From: Motacilla alba alba
Taxonomy: Eukaryota > Chordata > Aves > Passeriformes > Motacillidae
Assembly: GCF_015832195.1 (NCBI RefSeq)
Contig: NC_052016.1
Location: 30,711,129-30,775,128 of the forward strand
DNA length: 64,000 nucleotides
Reading direction: 5' to 3'
In this document: positions 1 to 11,556 of the stretch, in pieces
How positions within the stretch are numbered: the stretch's first letter is position 1
Layout of the letters: every line of letters starts with the position of its first letter
Made by a program: the position numbers and the translations under genes
The notes under the pieces: generated by a model
What the model was told of the DNA's origin: nothing
Database searches by the model: none
The model's input: the letters and a program-made list of their open reading frames with translations, nothing else

Positions 1-85
1 TTCAAACTTGAGCAAAGGAATCATGATGACATCACCAGGAAGGATGTGGTTTGGGGGAGCAAGAATATCATTCCTTCTGACTCAC
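1..85 (-). other. Start of CCDC80 intron after exon 6 (cut by window edge)
   Basis: The donor GTGAGT follows the exon at 85-80. The remaining 80 bases are intron; the acceptor and next exon lie outside the window. Confidence 0.85.
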
Positions 86-189
86 CAAAATTGCAGGCTT
101 GTCCACTGAGAGCAGCGAGCTGCTGGGAATAAGCCCAATCTTCATCACTGGGGGCAGAGATCACTACCAGGCGCCTTCTCCATCGGAAC
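86..189 (-). CDS. CCDC80: CCDC80 coding exon 6 (start of third P-DUDES domain)
   Basis: This 104-bp exon lies between a good acceptor (pyrimidine-rich, ending TTTTCAG, just right of 189) and a consensus donor GTGAGT (80-85). Read on the minus strand after two bases carried from the previous exon, it gives FRWRRRLVVISAP, then SDEDWAYSQQ and ACNF. This closely matches what I remember of mammalian CCDC80, where the same stretch opens the third P-DUDES (DUF4174, thioredoxin-like) repeat. It ends one base into a Gly codon, so the frame continues into an exon left of position 1. About 135 C-terminal residues of the secreted matrix protein are therefore missing from this window. The match in sequence, splice sites and phase makes the call secure. 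Confidence 0.93.
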
Positions 190-1600
190 CTGAAAAGAGA
201 GTGTGGCCAGGCATAGTCATGATGTGTGACTCCGGTCCTCTCAGCGTTTCTGTTTTCTGCAGGCTGAGATATGTCAAATCTCTCACAACTTCTAAGTAAC
301 AGCTGGATGGGAAATCTTCCCAGTTTTGTCCATCACTGGGAGAGGATAAAGTTTTGTTTGAATTTTACAGCTTGTTTTGAACTTTACAGCTCCAGAACAT
401 TCAAAGAAACACCTGTAGTGCTGCTGCTTCACCAAACAAGCACTGCAAAGTTTATGATCTTTGCTCAAAGCCCTTCAGTAGTTACAGCAGTACTGAGAAG
501 TATATATTCTAGAGAGAAGGATTCCTGTGGAATTCCTCACTAGGCATTTAGCTTTTACATCATTCACCACTGCTGGAGCAGCACAGTTATTTTGCAGTCC
601 AAGGGCTGTCTGAGAATTAGGGTGGATCTTAATTTCAGACATAACTCATACTTCTGTGTAAATAATCACTGACCTCTTTTTTCTTTCCTGCACCACATTT
701 GCTCAAAATATCTTCAACATGGCTTTAAATCTGAGCTTGTTTGTAAGTGTGTGGTTGTGTCAGCCTATGGCTGTATAGGGCATGCCTGGGGCAATAAGAT
801 AGATCTTGGAATCTTTCTTTAATAGGGACTGCCCAAGATTTTGCATAAGGATCTCCTTTCTTTCCTGTCAAGGAAAGGAGTGCCATAAGGACACTTGAAA
901 TTTTTAAAAATTCTAACCTCTAGAGGTTTTTAATATTCTCTCAACAACTTGTTTTTTAAATATAGGCACTTCACTTAACCTAAATAAATCTAACCTAAAT
1001 TTATAGGAATTGGAAAGCTGCAGAGATATTTTTACAGCAGGAAATCATCTTTTAAATGGATGTAGATGTTACTCTGTTATAATAATAGCCTGCTTTTCTG
1101 CTGTACCATGTGAACATCTCAAAATGAAGGCTAATGCAAAGGGTCAATTCTGCTTCAGTTAAGAGAAGCTGAAGATAAGGTGGGACTTGCTTAAAGTCAG
1201 AGAAGAAGTTGTTAGAAGAGCAGGGCATGCTGATGTCTTTGCTTGTTGATTGATACCAATGTTTTTTTACAATTAGAAAAGTAAATCCTTGAAAAGCAAA
1301 CCTCCTCAATTTTCATCTTTCTCAGAAGGAACAGCAAAGAAATATGAATGTTCATGTACAGTTAAGTGAATAGGAATGAGAAGCATTAAGGATCACATAT
1401 GTGATGTGAAGAAAAGGAGGGAAATTTTGTGTCATTATTCTGCAAATGGGGAACAAAATAATCTTTGTGCTATTTTGTATAGAAAAGCACCTGGTTACAT
1501 ATGAACAATGAGTGTGAATGTGGCCATTGGATCATATTTTGCCTAGGGGAAAACTGCAAATCACTTTAAGATACTTAAATATTTCTTTCTGGTTTGGAGG

Positions 1601-1688
1601 TTTGGGTTTGTTTGTTTGTTTGTTTGTTTTTCTGTTTCTGGTGGGGTTTTTTTATTTTTTATTTTTTTTATTTTTTTTTTTATTTTTT
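1601..1688. repeat. (GTTT)n and T-rich simple repeat
   Basis: Six GTTT units run into long T runs broken by single A or G bases. Such tracts are common in bird introns. On the coding (minus) strand of CCDC80 it is A-rich, so it is not a splice tract. Confidence 0.9.
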
Positions 1689-3214
1689 GATATCTCCTTT
1701 GGAGTTACACAGAGCTGAAAAGTGTTGAAAGCCATTCAAGCTGTTTATTCCCCTGCCGGTGTGCTCATCTCGGACTCGATCTTAGAAATCATTTCAGTTG
1801 CTCCTTACCAGCTATTAGTTCACCAACACTAACATACAGATTTCTGCTTTATTTCTGACATCAGAAGCCATGGATCAATACTCCTGACAAATCTGCCAGA
1901 CCCTTCCATTTATGGATCCTTTCTTCCTCCTCCACCTGTTTTGCATCCTGTTCTGATGTGTGAGCCCAGAGAGCAGCACAGCCAGTGTCTAGATCTAAGA
2001 GGGGGACTCACCCCCAAACTTAAGGTTTTCCTCCTTCTACATGTAGCTTTTAAGCATTACTCAAGCTGGCTCTGGCTCTCATGGTCTCGTTTCACACCAG
2101 GCAGGTTTGTTAAGAACAATATTTGCATTATTACAAGTGAACTCTGCAAGGAGCAACACCAGGAAGATGATGCCAGGGCTCTTGTTCAACTGGGAACATA
2201 ATACTGGACAAAGCTGGAATTAATTTTACTGTGAATCCAACCAGTTAATGTAGCTAGAGAAGTCCACCCAATATTTAAAGCTTGATGCTTGTTTCACGGA
2301 CAACAAATGCATTCTGTGCAGCAGCAGTTCTGTTTATAGATGCAACATTCTGCCTTTTTTGTGCCCAGTTTTCTAATGTGTGTTTTTTACTAGGGCTGTT
2401 TCCAAGCAAAGAAGGATTTGGGGCCTGTCCCTTTCCAGTATACAAGACCTTTCTTGTGCTGATCAGCTGTTTCCAAGCTGTGGTTCTTCTTGGTGGTCTC
2501 AAGGATGAATCACTGGGACCTAAATAGGAGGTGGTGAATTGGGTGGGGTGGATCTTGTTAAAGGTTCTCTTTCTGTTGAAGTGGCCATTGAATTTTAAAA
2601 TGTTTATGAACCGACAACCTATTCATTTACTTGTTGCTCCTTTCCACCTCATCATAATCCATCATGCTGCCTCACTTATTTTTAAAGCCTATTTTAAAGC
2701 TTATTTTTAAATTAAGTGTTTTCCCATGAATTTTCATAGTAGGTGAGGAGGATGCAGTTGAAACAGGTAAGGTCTAGAATGATGGGGTAGTCCTAATTTC
2801 ATCTCAATTATCCTGTGATAATTGAGAGAGGGCTGTAACTGCGCAGCTCTTCTGTGGGTCTGAATGCCCATAGTCCAGATAAATTTATTGCCTGGAATTT
2901 AGGTCTCAGGGTAGAGTAATAACACAGCATGTAGAAATTGCATAAACAAAATTGTCTTTCTGTAGAAGGTCTCCAACACTTTGCAAAAGACATCTGCAAG
3001 ACCTTTAATAATATGCATGACAAACTGTTATCTCAAGCAGGATAAGAAGGAAGTTAGAGAGAATTAGTTAATGATTTGAACTACATGGGAGGGATTAGAA
3101 TGGTATTAATGAAATTGGGATGGTTGATGATCAAAACACATAAACACTGTGCTTCATACATTCAAAACATTGAGCTAACATCTGTGAATTAATCCTTATT
3201 TGCTCCTCTAATAC

Positions 3215-3262
3215 AAATCAGTTTTATTATCTCCATGTCATGATGGGGAACAGGCACTGAAA
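3215..3262 (-). repeat. Possible ancient MIR-like SINE scrap
   Basis: The stretch TATTATCTCC, then GATGGGGAACAGGCACTG, resembles the reverse complement of the MIR core (TATTATCCCC..GATGAGGAAACTGAGGC). It is short and diverged, so this is a weak call by eye only. Confidence 0.3.
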
Positions 3263-3490
3263 ATCAATGTCCAAGGAAGATGTAGTTTGTCAGGAAACAT
3301 GCTTCCTGTCTTTCAGGATTCTATACAAGACTACATTCAGCTCTGGCTGCATCTCTGTATTTGCTTAACATTGTAAATACTGAGAAATCTGTTTAAAAAT
3401 CCTAGAAGTAGTTACATGGGTATTTTTGCAGTAATAATAATTAGTAGATAATTAGTAGAACTAGCAGCAGATAAGAACAGAAGGTGATAC

Positions 3491-3639
3491 CTGGATAAGA
3501 AGGTCTCAAGGGATTGCTTCTTATCTTCTTTGCAGACAGTGCCCTCTTTTTTCTGTCTTTCCATGTCTTTAATTCGTGATTGGAAGGTGTCAATCAAATC
3601 AAACACAGACTTCATTGCTATGGGTACTTCATAGTATTG
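3491..3639 (-). CDS. CCDC80: CCDC80 coding exon 5
   Basis: The 149-bp exon starts in phase 0 with CAATACTATGAAGTACCC ([19 protein letters not shown]..) and ends ETFLS plus AG, followed by donor GTATCA. The acceptor CCTTAACAG sits at 3640-3648. The encoded segment closes the second P-DUDES domain (the YDLID-like element [12 protein letters not shown]) and includes the basic helix [12 protein letters not shown] and the KEDKKQSLE stretch, as in mammalian CCDC80. A CR1 retrotransposon begins about 20-25 bp upstream of the acceptor on the transcript strand, so the pyrimidine tract is only a short run (TTTTTTTTCC). Phase fits both neighbours. Confidence 0.95.
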
Positions 3640-3695
3640 CTGTTAAGGAAAAAAAACCAAACAAGACAGGTGGGTATGAGGATGCTCATATTATT

Positions 3696-5815
3696 ACATT
3701 GGACTTCCAGAGGGCAGACTTTGGCCTGTTTAGGAGACTTATTCAGAGCGTCCCTTGGGAAGCAGCCCTTAAAAACAAAGGAGTTCAGGAAAGGTGGGCA
3801 TGCCTCAAAACAGAGATCTTGAGGGCACAGGAACAGACTGTCTCTGTGTGCCGAAAGATAAGTCAACGGGGTAAACGTCCAGCCTGGCTGGGCAAGGAGG
3901 TTTTGGAGGAACTCAGGAATAAAAAGAGGATGTATCAGCTTTGGAAGGAGGGTCAGGTCTCTAAGGAAGTATTCAAGAGGGCTGCTAGAGCATGCAGGAA
4001 AAAAATTAGGGAGACCAAAGCTCAATTTGAACTTAGAATGGCAACTTCTGTAAAGGATAATAAAAAATGTTTTTACAAATACATTATTGCTAGAAGGAAG
4101 GGTAAGACCAGCCTTTGTTCTTTATTGGACAAAGGAGGGAACTTAGTATCTACAGATGAGGAGAAGGCAGAAGTGCTTAATGCCTACTTTGCCTCAGTTT
4201 TTAGTGGGAAGATGACTTGCCTTCAAGACACCCGCCCGCCTGGGCTGGTTGATGGTGTCAGGGAGCAGAATGGTCCCCCCATTATCCAAGAGGAGGCAGT
4301 CAAAGAACTACTGAAATGCTTGGATGTTCATAAATCTAAGGAACCAGACGGGATCCACCCCAGGGTAATGAGAGAGCTGGCAGATGAGCTTGCAAAGCCA
4401 CTTTCCATCATTTACCAACAGTCCTGGCTCACTGGTGAGGTTCCGGATGACTGGAAGCTGGCCAATGTGACACCCATTCACAAAAAGGGTGCAAAGGAGA
4501 ATCCTAGTAATTATAGACCAGTCAGCCTGACCTCAGTACCAGGCAAAATAATGGAACAGTTCATATTAAGTGCCATCACACAGAATTTACAGGATGGCCA
4601 GGGTATCAGACCCAGTCAGCATGGGTTTAGGAGGGGTAGGTCATGTTTAACCAACCTGGTCACCTTTTATGACCAGGTAGCCCACCTAGTGGATGCAGGG
4701 AAGGCTGTAGATGTTGTTTATTTGGATTTCAGCAAGGCCTTTGACACTGTCTCCCACAGCATACTCCTAGATAAGCTGGCAACCCGTGGCTTGGACAGGA
4801 GCACTCTGTGCTGGGTTAGGAACTGGCTACATGGCCGAGCCCAGAGAGTGGTGGTGAGTGGTGCTGCATCCAGCTGGCGGCCAGTCACCAATGGTGTCCC
4901 TCAGGGGTCTGTGCTGGGGCCAGTTCTGTTTAATATTTTTATTGATGACATGGATGAGGGTTTAGAGCCTTTCATTAGTAAATTTCATTATTTCAAAACT
5001 TTCATTAGTAAATTTGCAGATGACACTAAGCTGGAGCGTGTGTCGATCTGTTAGAGGGACAGAGGGCTTTGCAGAGGGACTTGGAACCGTTGGATGGATG
5101 GGCAGAATCTAATGGGATGAAGTTCACTAAGTCTAAGTGCTGAGTCCTGCACTTTGGCCACAATAACCCCCTGCAACGTTATAGGCTGGGGACGGTGTGG
5201 CTAGACAGTGCTCAGGTGGAAAGGGACCTGGGGTTGCTGGTTGACAGTCAGCTGAACGTGAGCCAGCAGTGTGCCCAGGTGGCCAAGAAGGCCAATGGCA
5301 TCCTGGCCAGTATCAGGAATAGTGTGGCCAGCAGGAGCAGGGAGGTCATTCTTCCCCTGTACTCGGCACTGGTGAGGCCACACCTTGAGTATTGTGTCCA
5401 GTTCTGGGCCCCTCAGTTTAGGAGGGACATTGAGCTGCTTGAGCGTGTCCAAAGGAGAGCAACGAGGCTGGTGAGGGGCTTGGAACACAAGCCGTATGAA
5501 GAACGACTGAGGGAGCTGGGGTTGTTTAGCCTGGAGAAAAGGAGACTCAGAGGTGACCTTATCACTCTCTTCAACTTCCTGAAGGGTGGCTGTGGTGAGC
5601 TGGGGGTCGGTCTCTTTCTCCGGGCAACAACAGACAGAGCAAGAGGACACAGTCTCAAGCTGTGCCAAGGGAGATACAGGCTAGAATTCAGGAGGAAGAT
5701 TTTCACAGAAAGGGTGGTCAAATACTGGAATCATCTGCCCAGGGAGATGGTGGAGTCACCATCCCTGGATGTGTTTAAAAAAAGACTGGATGTGGCACTT
5801 GGTGCCATGATCTAG
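3696..5815 (+). pseudogene. CR1 ORF2 reverse transcriptase remnant, frame-broken
   Basis: Translation from 3696 is open to a stop at 5052-5054. It shows the CR1 RT landmarks in order: [32 protein letters not shown], motif [16 protein letters not shown], the [15 protein letters not shown] block and motif C FADD at about 5014-5025. After KLE the reading is lost. The C-terminal part resumes in another frame at about 5195-5815, with [34 protein letters not shown] and [11 protein letters not shown] 30-bp direct duplication (4969-4998 against 4999 onward) adds ten residues just before the FADD motif. With the missing N-terminus, the duplication and the frameshift, the copy cannot make a full enzyme. 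Confidence 0.92.
4969..5015. repeat. 30-bp tandem duplication inside the CR1 RT region
   Basis: The 17-mer CTTTCATTAGTAAATTT occurs at 4969-4985 and again at 4999-5015, exactly 30 bp apart. The insertion is in frame and places [10 protein letters not shown] before FISKFADD. Confidence 0.9.
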
Positions 5816-6479
5816 TTGAGGTGTTAGAACATGGGTTGGACTCGATGATCTTAAAGGTCTCTTCCAACCTAGAAATTCTGTGATTCTGTATTAGCAGCCT
5901 TTCTGCATATATCACAGCACTGTAGAATATTTGGAGATACAAGTATTCTAATTTGCACACAGGCAACAAGGCCTAAAACAGATCAGAAACTATGGAAAAT
6001 ATAATTGTTTTTGCAGTCAGACTGCCCTTTAGAAGTGTTACATTTGCAGTATTCGCCCAAAGCGATAAAGCCAGGATGTTTCAGTTATTATATTCTTTTG
6101 TAAGGCTATTCAACTAGAGGATTGTCCTTATGTAATGTGCTGTCATCCTGTTGATCAGCCAAACTGTGTGTTTTAGAATGCCAGGTACTACATTAAAACC
6201 GTGTCAGGTGTGGGGAGTTCTGCTCCTCATCATTGCAGCAGAAACACACAATTCCTGAGATCCCCTAAGTGCAGAAAATGAAGATAGCTACCTAAGTTCT
6301 GAAAATTTTGCTTACTGCTCTTTTGCTTGTCCTTCAGCAATAACCAGGTCCTGCATCAGTAACTTATGTGCCTCACATGCAAGTGAAGTGTAATTTCCTA
6401 AATTTTTCAATTTTTTTTTCATATGTTTCCAGTACATTTTCTTTCAAGAGAGCTGAGTTCAAAGAGTTGAAACCCTCAC

Positions 6480-6616
6480 CTTGACCTTCATGTCAGTGTC
6501 TGTCAGCACCATGAAGAAATCATTGTAGGTCATCCCATACTCTCTCCTCAACTCACTGATGAGCTGCTGGTCCACAAGATCTTCATCTTCTATCACTTTC
6601 AAGGGCTTTTCATTAT
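6480..6616 (-). CDS. CCDC80: CCDC80 coding exon 4
   Basis: A 137-bp exon. With one G carried from exon 3 it reads DNEKPLKVIEDEDLVDQQ, then ISELRREYGMTYNDFFMVL and ends TDMKVK in phase 0, with donor GTGAGG. It is the middle of the second P-DUDES repeat; the ELRREYGMTYNDFF element is the hallmark of this family and nearly matches mammalian CCDC80. The acceptor reads CTCACATTAAG, so it ends in AAG rather than CAG or TAG, a less favoured but known form. Exon 4 alone is not a multiple of three, so skipping it alone would break the frame. Confidence 0.94.
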
Positions 6617-7659
6617 CTTAATGTGAGGCAAAGGAGAAATAAAAATAGTCATGAAATCACACAGCACTCTGCCTTTAATTTTGCCTCAAAAGAAAAGGGA
6701 GAATTTCATTTCTCAGAAGCTTTCTTCCTGCTGCATATTCAATGTATTACAAACCATGTGTGTGAACTTCTCATTCATATGACTTTTAACTGTCTAGTGT
6801 TCCATCCCAACAGTTTTTGAAAATCAGTTGATCCTAGGACTCATGCACTTCAGTATTTATCATTTGTACGTTCTTTTGAGAAATCTTGCTTTTTCCTGGA
6901 AAGATCTTTGAGATTTTTTCAGTATGCTCATACATGTACATGCATGTACTAATCATTTCACAAGCTCCTGAAATGTAGCCACTTCTGTAATTGAAAATAA
7001 AAATGTTGACAATGTGCACCATGTGCAAATGAAACAGCATAGGTGATTTGGGTCAGTAAAATATAGGTAGAACATCTTGAGGTAGACCAGGACAGTAGAG
7101 TTAACCTTTACCAGACTTAAAAATTTACATGTAGTGACTATAAGAAACCAGAAACTGCTTAACATGTCTTGAATGCTGCAGTGCTGGCAGCATACCTCTC
7201 TAGATACCCTGCTTTGGCACTCCTTCCTCCAGTTTGCTGATTCTAGCAGCCTGATGGGCAAAAAGTTAGTTTTGACTATGGCTTGTACCTACTCAGTGGT
7301 CCACTCTAAGAAAATATTCTGAAACAATGAGAAAAAGACTTTGGAAGACAGAGATTTGAAGACAAGCCTGTGGAGCTACTGAGGTTCCTTACATCCTGTG
7401 GAACCAGGGTGTATTGCAGTCAAGTCCTGAAGGTCTCCGTGTCATCAGCACAGCTTCAGCTGTAGCATCCAGCACAGCTCTATTCAACTGCAACAGTGCT
7501 GAAACAAGCCTCCATATGTAATTGTAGGCCTGGAAAGCTAAGGCTACACCACACACCAAAAGAAATGTTACCTGGGCACCAAGAGCTCCCTGCAAACTTG
7601 TCTATTCCCTGTGACACCACTATGAAGGTTATATTCATCTCCTCACTTAGAAATCTCAG

Positions 7660-7750
7660 CCATGGCTTAAGTGATCTGCCTGAAGTCAGAGACGCAGCAG
7701 GTCATCAAGAGGTGGAATCCAGAGGTACAACTTTTCAGTCCCTTGTCAGC
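7660..7750 (-). repeat. Possible ancient MIR-like SINE
   Basis: The series TTAAGTGATCTGCCTGAAG, CAGCAGGTCATCAAGAGG and TGGAATCCAGAGGT follows, in order and spacing, the reverse complement of the MIR/CORE-SINE body (TTAAGTGACTTGCCCAAGG..CAGCAGG..GGAACCCAGGT). It is clearly diverged. Family assignment (MIR, AmnSINE or other CORE-SINE) cannot be made by eye. Confidence 0.42.
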
Positions 7751-7990
7751 AAATAGAGATGTGACTAGCTGATCCACAGCAACAAGAAAGATTTTAGTCA
7801 TTATACAGCAAAGGATTTAAAATAGTTTTCTAAACATATATGGCTTTTAAGGAGCACACTGATCTGATTCAAATTTTGCTGTAGATCCATCCTGTGTATG
7901 GACTGAATGAAACTTCTGAATTAAAATTTGTGGGAAAATGTCTGAATTAGAATCTGATCTTTAGGTTTCACACCTTTCACCCACTGCTTA

Positions 7991-8070
7991 CAAAAAAAAA
8001 AAACCAAAACAAAACAAAAAACCAACAAAAACAAACAAACAAACAAACAACAACAACAACAACAAAAACC
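7991..8070. repeat. A-rich (CAAA)n/(CAA)n simple repeat
   Basis: An A run of 12 is followed by CAAAA, CAAAC and then six CAA units. It lies within CCDC80 intron 3. Confidence 0.9.
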
Positions 8071-10553
8071 TAGCCAGAAAATATTAATATTAAAATTTGG
8101 TTATACTTATCATGCTACATGTCTAATTTATACATTAAAAGTTTTATGAAGAATTAACAAGCAATGCTATTAGCTTTTGATTGGATGGATTGCTAGATGT
8201 GCTAATTGGTTATCCACTTCATAAATATATCTAAATCCTGCCTCAGATGCTTGATGAGTGAGATTTATGTATTACTAATGGCAAGTATGACCATGAAAAC
8301 ATAGACTAAAAGTTCATGTTTAAAAGCAAAGACTATTTCATTGGCCTAGATGGAGATAGAAAAATGCAAAAGTAGTTATTGTGAAATGTGATGAAAAACA
8401 GCTGAGGTACAGGAGTACTTTAGACCAATTGACCTATGGCACCTTTCTGCTTTAAACTCTAGGCATCAATATGAAGTTAACTCTTTAAAATTTTATTTTT
8501 AGGAGATTTTCTTTCAAAACTTACAATGAGAAGAAGAATATTAAATGCAGAGTGATACACAAAATTCTGTATGAAGGAAAAAATAATGCCACAAAGGCTG
8601 ACCTGCCTTTCAAACTTGGAAATTATTTCTGTGGAGAAAAAGGAAGTTAATCTAGTTTCCTTCCAAGTCACTGCTTGTCCCTAACCCCCTCCTCATAAAG
8701 GACATCTGGGATCTGTATGAAGATCCACCAGAGCTGAGACTATGCTGCTACCTGCAAAGTCCTTGCTTTCTCTTTGCTTTTTCTCTGAAATAATGGAGAA
8801 ACATTCCTCCATACATCTTTGGTAGCTAGACAGGCTGAAAAGATGATTTTTCTCTAGAAATAATTCCAATGAGGTTACAAAGAAGGCCAGCAGGCTCTTT
8901 CAGCAGTGCAGTGGCCTAATAGATTAGATGCTTGCTTTGATTATAGGATGGGTAGCCAGGAGCTGACGTTTAGTTGATTAAAGCCCTGTTTCTCATGGAG
9001 AAAAGAAACCACATTTGCTAACTTGGTCTGAACAGAGGACCTCTGCAATGACACTCAGCTTTTGTGTCATTCCAGTGGGAAAGTAGGAAATATTCTCTGG
9101 TCTCACTGTGAGCTAATCTTGACCAGTGTCACTGAGCTCTTTCATTCACCACTTCTAAATGTGTTTGAAACTTCAAGTGAAAAGTCTTTTCTGTTGACTT
9201 TTCTGTTGTTGTATTTTGTATTTCAGTCCCAAGATGCAGCACTCCTAGTAGACCGCATCAAGCTGGCTGCTCAAGCTTCTCACTACAGAAACATACTGTG
9301 TACACAAAATGTTTCTTAGGAGCTTTTGCTGCCTCTGGTGCTTACAGAGAGTGAGCCTTGAAGAAGCCGTACAAACAGGAAGGGTGGAGGAGAAAGGGAG
9401 GTAAAAGAGAAAGATATTTGTATTATTTATTTCTATTGCATGTATTGCTATAAAGCTCAGGATTTGGAATTTTGGGCAAAATCGTAAGGTGAACTTCATG
9501 TAAGGTTAAACCTATACCCTTCTAAATCTCCTGTTTTTCTTCAACAATTTAATTCCGCATATGAGAACTCAGCTGTTATATACACTTATGTGGTTTGGGG
9601 AAAGTTTGCATGTAGGTTAAGTTTGGAACAGGCTGAAAGAGTATGATCTGTGTCAGAATGAATATCTGACTATTAGCCAGACTAGAGCTAAATATAATCC
9701 TAAACAGTCCTCTGACAGGCAGATGGATCTAGGTACACAAAATGTGACCTTGAGTAACCTTGGCCTGATGTGGAAAAGCCTGTGCTGCTCCAGATTTGTC
9801 AAGGAGGTGCACAAATGGCCAGTCTGGCAGGATTTGTGACTCACTATCATGCAGTGACACAAGGCTAGATCCTGTTCCTCTGAGAATAGCAGAGGCACAG
9901 CTGGAAGCCAAACATAAATGTGTGATCTTCTGGCCATTTATGTGCCAGACCTGAAACACCCTGCAGCTGGTCAGGTCCTGCGCTTTCTGTTCCATCACAC
10001 ATCTTTTCCCAAGGTTTGATAAAACCAGATGAACTTTGGGGGGAAAGATGTGGTGGACTTGTAAGCAAAATTAGAAGCTTTTATTCTATTTGTAGTATAG
10101 AATTGTAGAATATTTGTATTTCTTTGGCTTCATCCAGCCACAGCACTCACAGTGGTGTTAACCTTTAGATTCAGAAAGAAATGAGATAATTCAATGATTC
10201 AAGAGATACCTAAGCTTAAATGCTTTGCTCGACTGCAACCTGAAGTCTTCGTCCAGCCACTATTGTTACAAAAATACAGGTTGTCACTGTTTTGATGGGT
10301 ACTTCCCCAGGACATAAAGACTGACAGCAGTTGTTTCAAAGCTACCTAAGAGAGATGGATGCCCAGTGTCACCTGTCTACATGGAAAATCTGAATGTGAA
10401 AAAGGTGGCACTAAATATGTCTAGATGAACTACTTTTCAGGTCCTGCATAATCTTAGATTTTGACCCTGGGGGTCAAAACCTGGGGTTATTTTTCCTATT
10501 GCTGTCTGTATTGTGCCCATGAGATGGAAAGAAAGTATTAAAAGAAGAAAAAC

Positions 10554-10710
10554 CTAGCTGGAAGTGGTCAATTTTCATGCTGCTGTTGTTCATGGTGCCG
10601 AAAATTGTGATGACTGAGATCTTCCTGGTTGCCATCTTGCAGAAGCTCTCCAGATACTCATCTCGCTGCTGTACATACATGGTGTTGTCCACCTTGGGGG
10701 TTGTGATCAG
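10554..10710 (-). CDS. CCDC80: CCDC80 coding exon 3 (start of second P-DUDES domain)
   Basis: A 157-bp exon read in phase 0. It starts LITTPKVDNTMYVQQRDEYL, continues ESFCKMATRKISVITIFGT and ends MKIDHFQL plus one base. Together with the end of exon 2 it forms the GKRRLI-LITTPK strand that opens the second P-DUDES repeat, and it agrees almost residue for residue with mammalian CCDC80. The acceptor is CCACCAACCAG. The donor is CTAG|GTTTTT, which lacks the usual A at +4 and G at +5 and is therefore weak by sequence. No other GT keeps the phase and the conserved Leu-Asp junction. Confidence 0.94.
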
Positions 10711-11556
10711 CTGGTTGGTGGCAGAGATAAAAGAGTTTGTTTAGTATAAGGAATGAAGCAAGTGATTATTTTGCTGAAGGAGAACTAGTGGTTGTCTGCA
10801 AAGTGGGCTCTCTTTCCCATAAAGCTGTTATTTATTTCTGTTTGGAGTGTACCTTCATGCCCAGGCCTGACCCAAAGACATTCAGCCAGCTAAAGAAAAA
10901 CCTTCAGAAGCAGGTACAGCTGGTTGCACCAGCTCCTCTGCTGCTTCTATCACAATGCTGATAGAAGAAATATCATGATATTTTACAGAAAGCCACATAC
11001 TCTTCTTTTATCCCTTCTCCTGCCAGGCCCACCGGGTCTCCCTCACAGCCTTCAGTGGTGCTCTGATTCACTCACAGGGCAGCTGCTCTTCCCTCATCCC
11101 ATGGTCCAGGCAGGGCTTCCGTGCCTGTTTTGACTGCCAAGGGGTGAGTACAACCAGGGCTACATGAGAACTTATGTAATTGATGGCCATCTAGGAAGAC
11201 CTCGAGGACTTGCTAAGGCCACTGTGACCTCATCTGAAAAGAAATGGTTTTGCTTTTCTTTGTTCTAAACCACTTTTATGTCAGCATGAAGGCACAGCTG
11301 TGGGCAAAAAGGAAGATGAACAATTACAACAACAGAAGTATTAAAAGCTCTACATTCTACAATATTTACTTCAAAGCCTTCTAAGGATTGCAAATATTTA
11401 ATTTTTAAAAAATTTAGAGCATATGACTCAGATCCTTCATCAGTGACTGAGATGAAAATATTCCAGGGAAGGGGTGTGCATAACAACATTCAGTGATCCT
11501 ATGCAGCAGTTTCCAGTAGAAGACGCCTAGGAATGCTGCAACTCTAGCAATGTAAT

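Larger units (their letters stand above)
190..3490 (-). other. CCDC80 intron between exons 5 and 6
   Basis: A 3.3-kb intron with donor GTATCA (3490-3485) and a pyrimidine-rich TTTTCAG acceptor next to 189. It is AT-rich and has no coding exon. It holds a GTTT/T-rich tract at 1601-1688 and a short MIR-like scrap at 3215-3262. The rest looks unique. Confidence 0.85.
3665..5890 (+). mobile_element. CR1 non-LTR retrotransposon, 5'-truncated
   Basis: A 2.2-kb CR1 LINE in the plus direction, antisense to CCDC80. It keeps the linker and reverse transcriptase of ORF2 and the CR1 3' region, and ends in AGAAATTCTGTGATTCTGT, the typical CR1 8-bp tail repeat. The endonuclease half and 5' UTR are absent, as usual for CR1 after incomplete reverse transcription. 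CR1 leaves no clear target duplications, and none were seen. The 5' junction cannot be placed better than about 3660-3695, because the A-rich stretch before it also serves as the CCDC80 pyrimidine tract. Confidence 0.95.
3640..6479 (-). other. CCDC80 intron between exons 4 and 5, mostly CR1
   Basis: A 2.84-kb intron with donor GTGAGG (6479-6474) and acceptor TTAACAG next to 3639. The CR1 at 3665-5890, antisense to the gene, makes up about four fifths of it. The remaining 590 bp at 5891-6479 are AT-rich unique sequence with nothing recognisable. Confidence 0.85.
6617..10553 (-). other. CCDC80 intron between exons 3 and 4
   Basis: A 3.9-kb intron with an unusual donor GTTTTT (10553-10548) and acceptor ATTAAG next to 6616. 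It holds a possible MIR-like piece at 7660-7750 and an A-rich CAAA/CAA simple repeat at 7991-8070. Otherwise it is unique AT-rich sequence, without exons or hairpins that I could see. Confidence 0.83.

Noticed and set aside
5201..5721. Minus-strand open frames over the CR1 3' half
   Set aside because: They are antisense shadows of the CR1 ORF2 C-terminal region.
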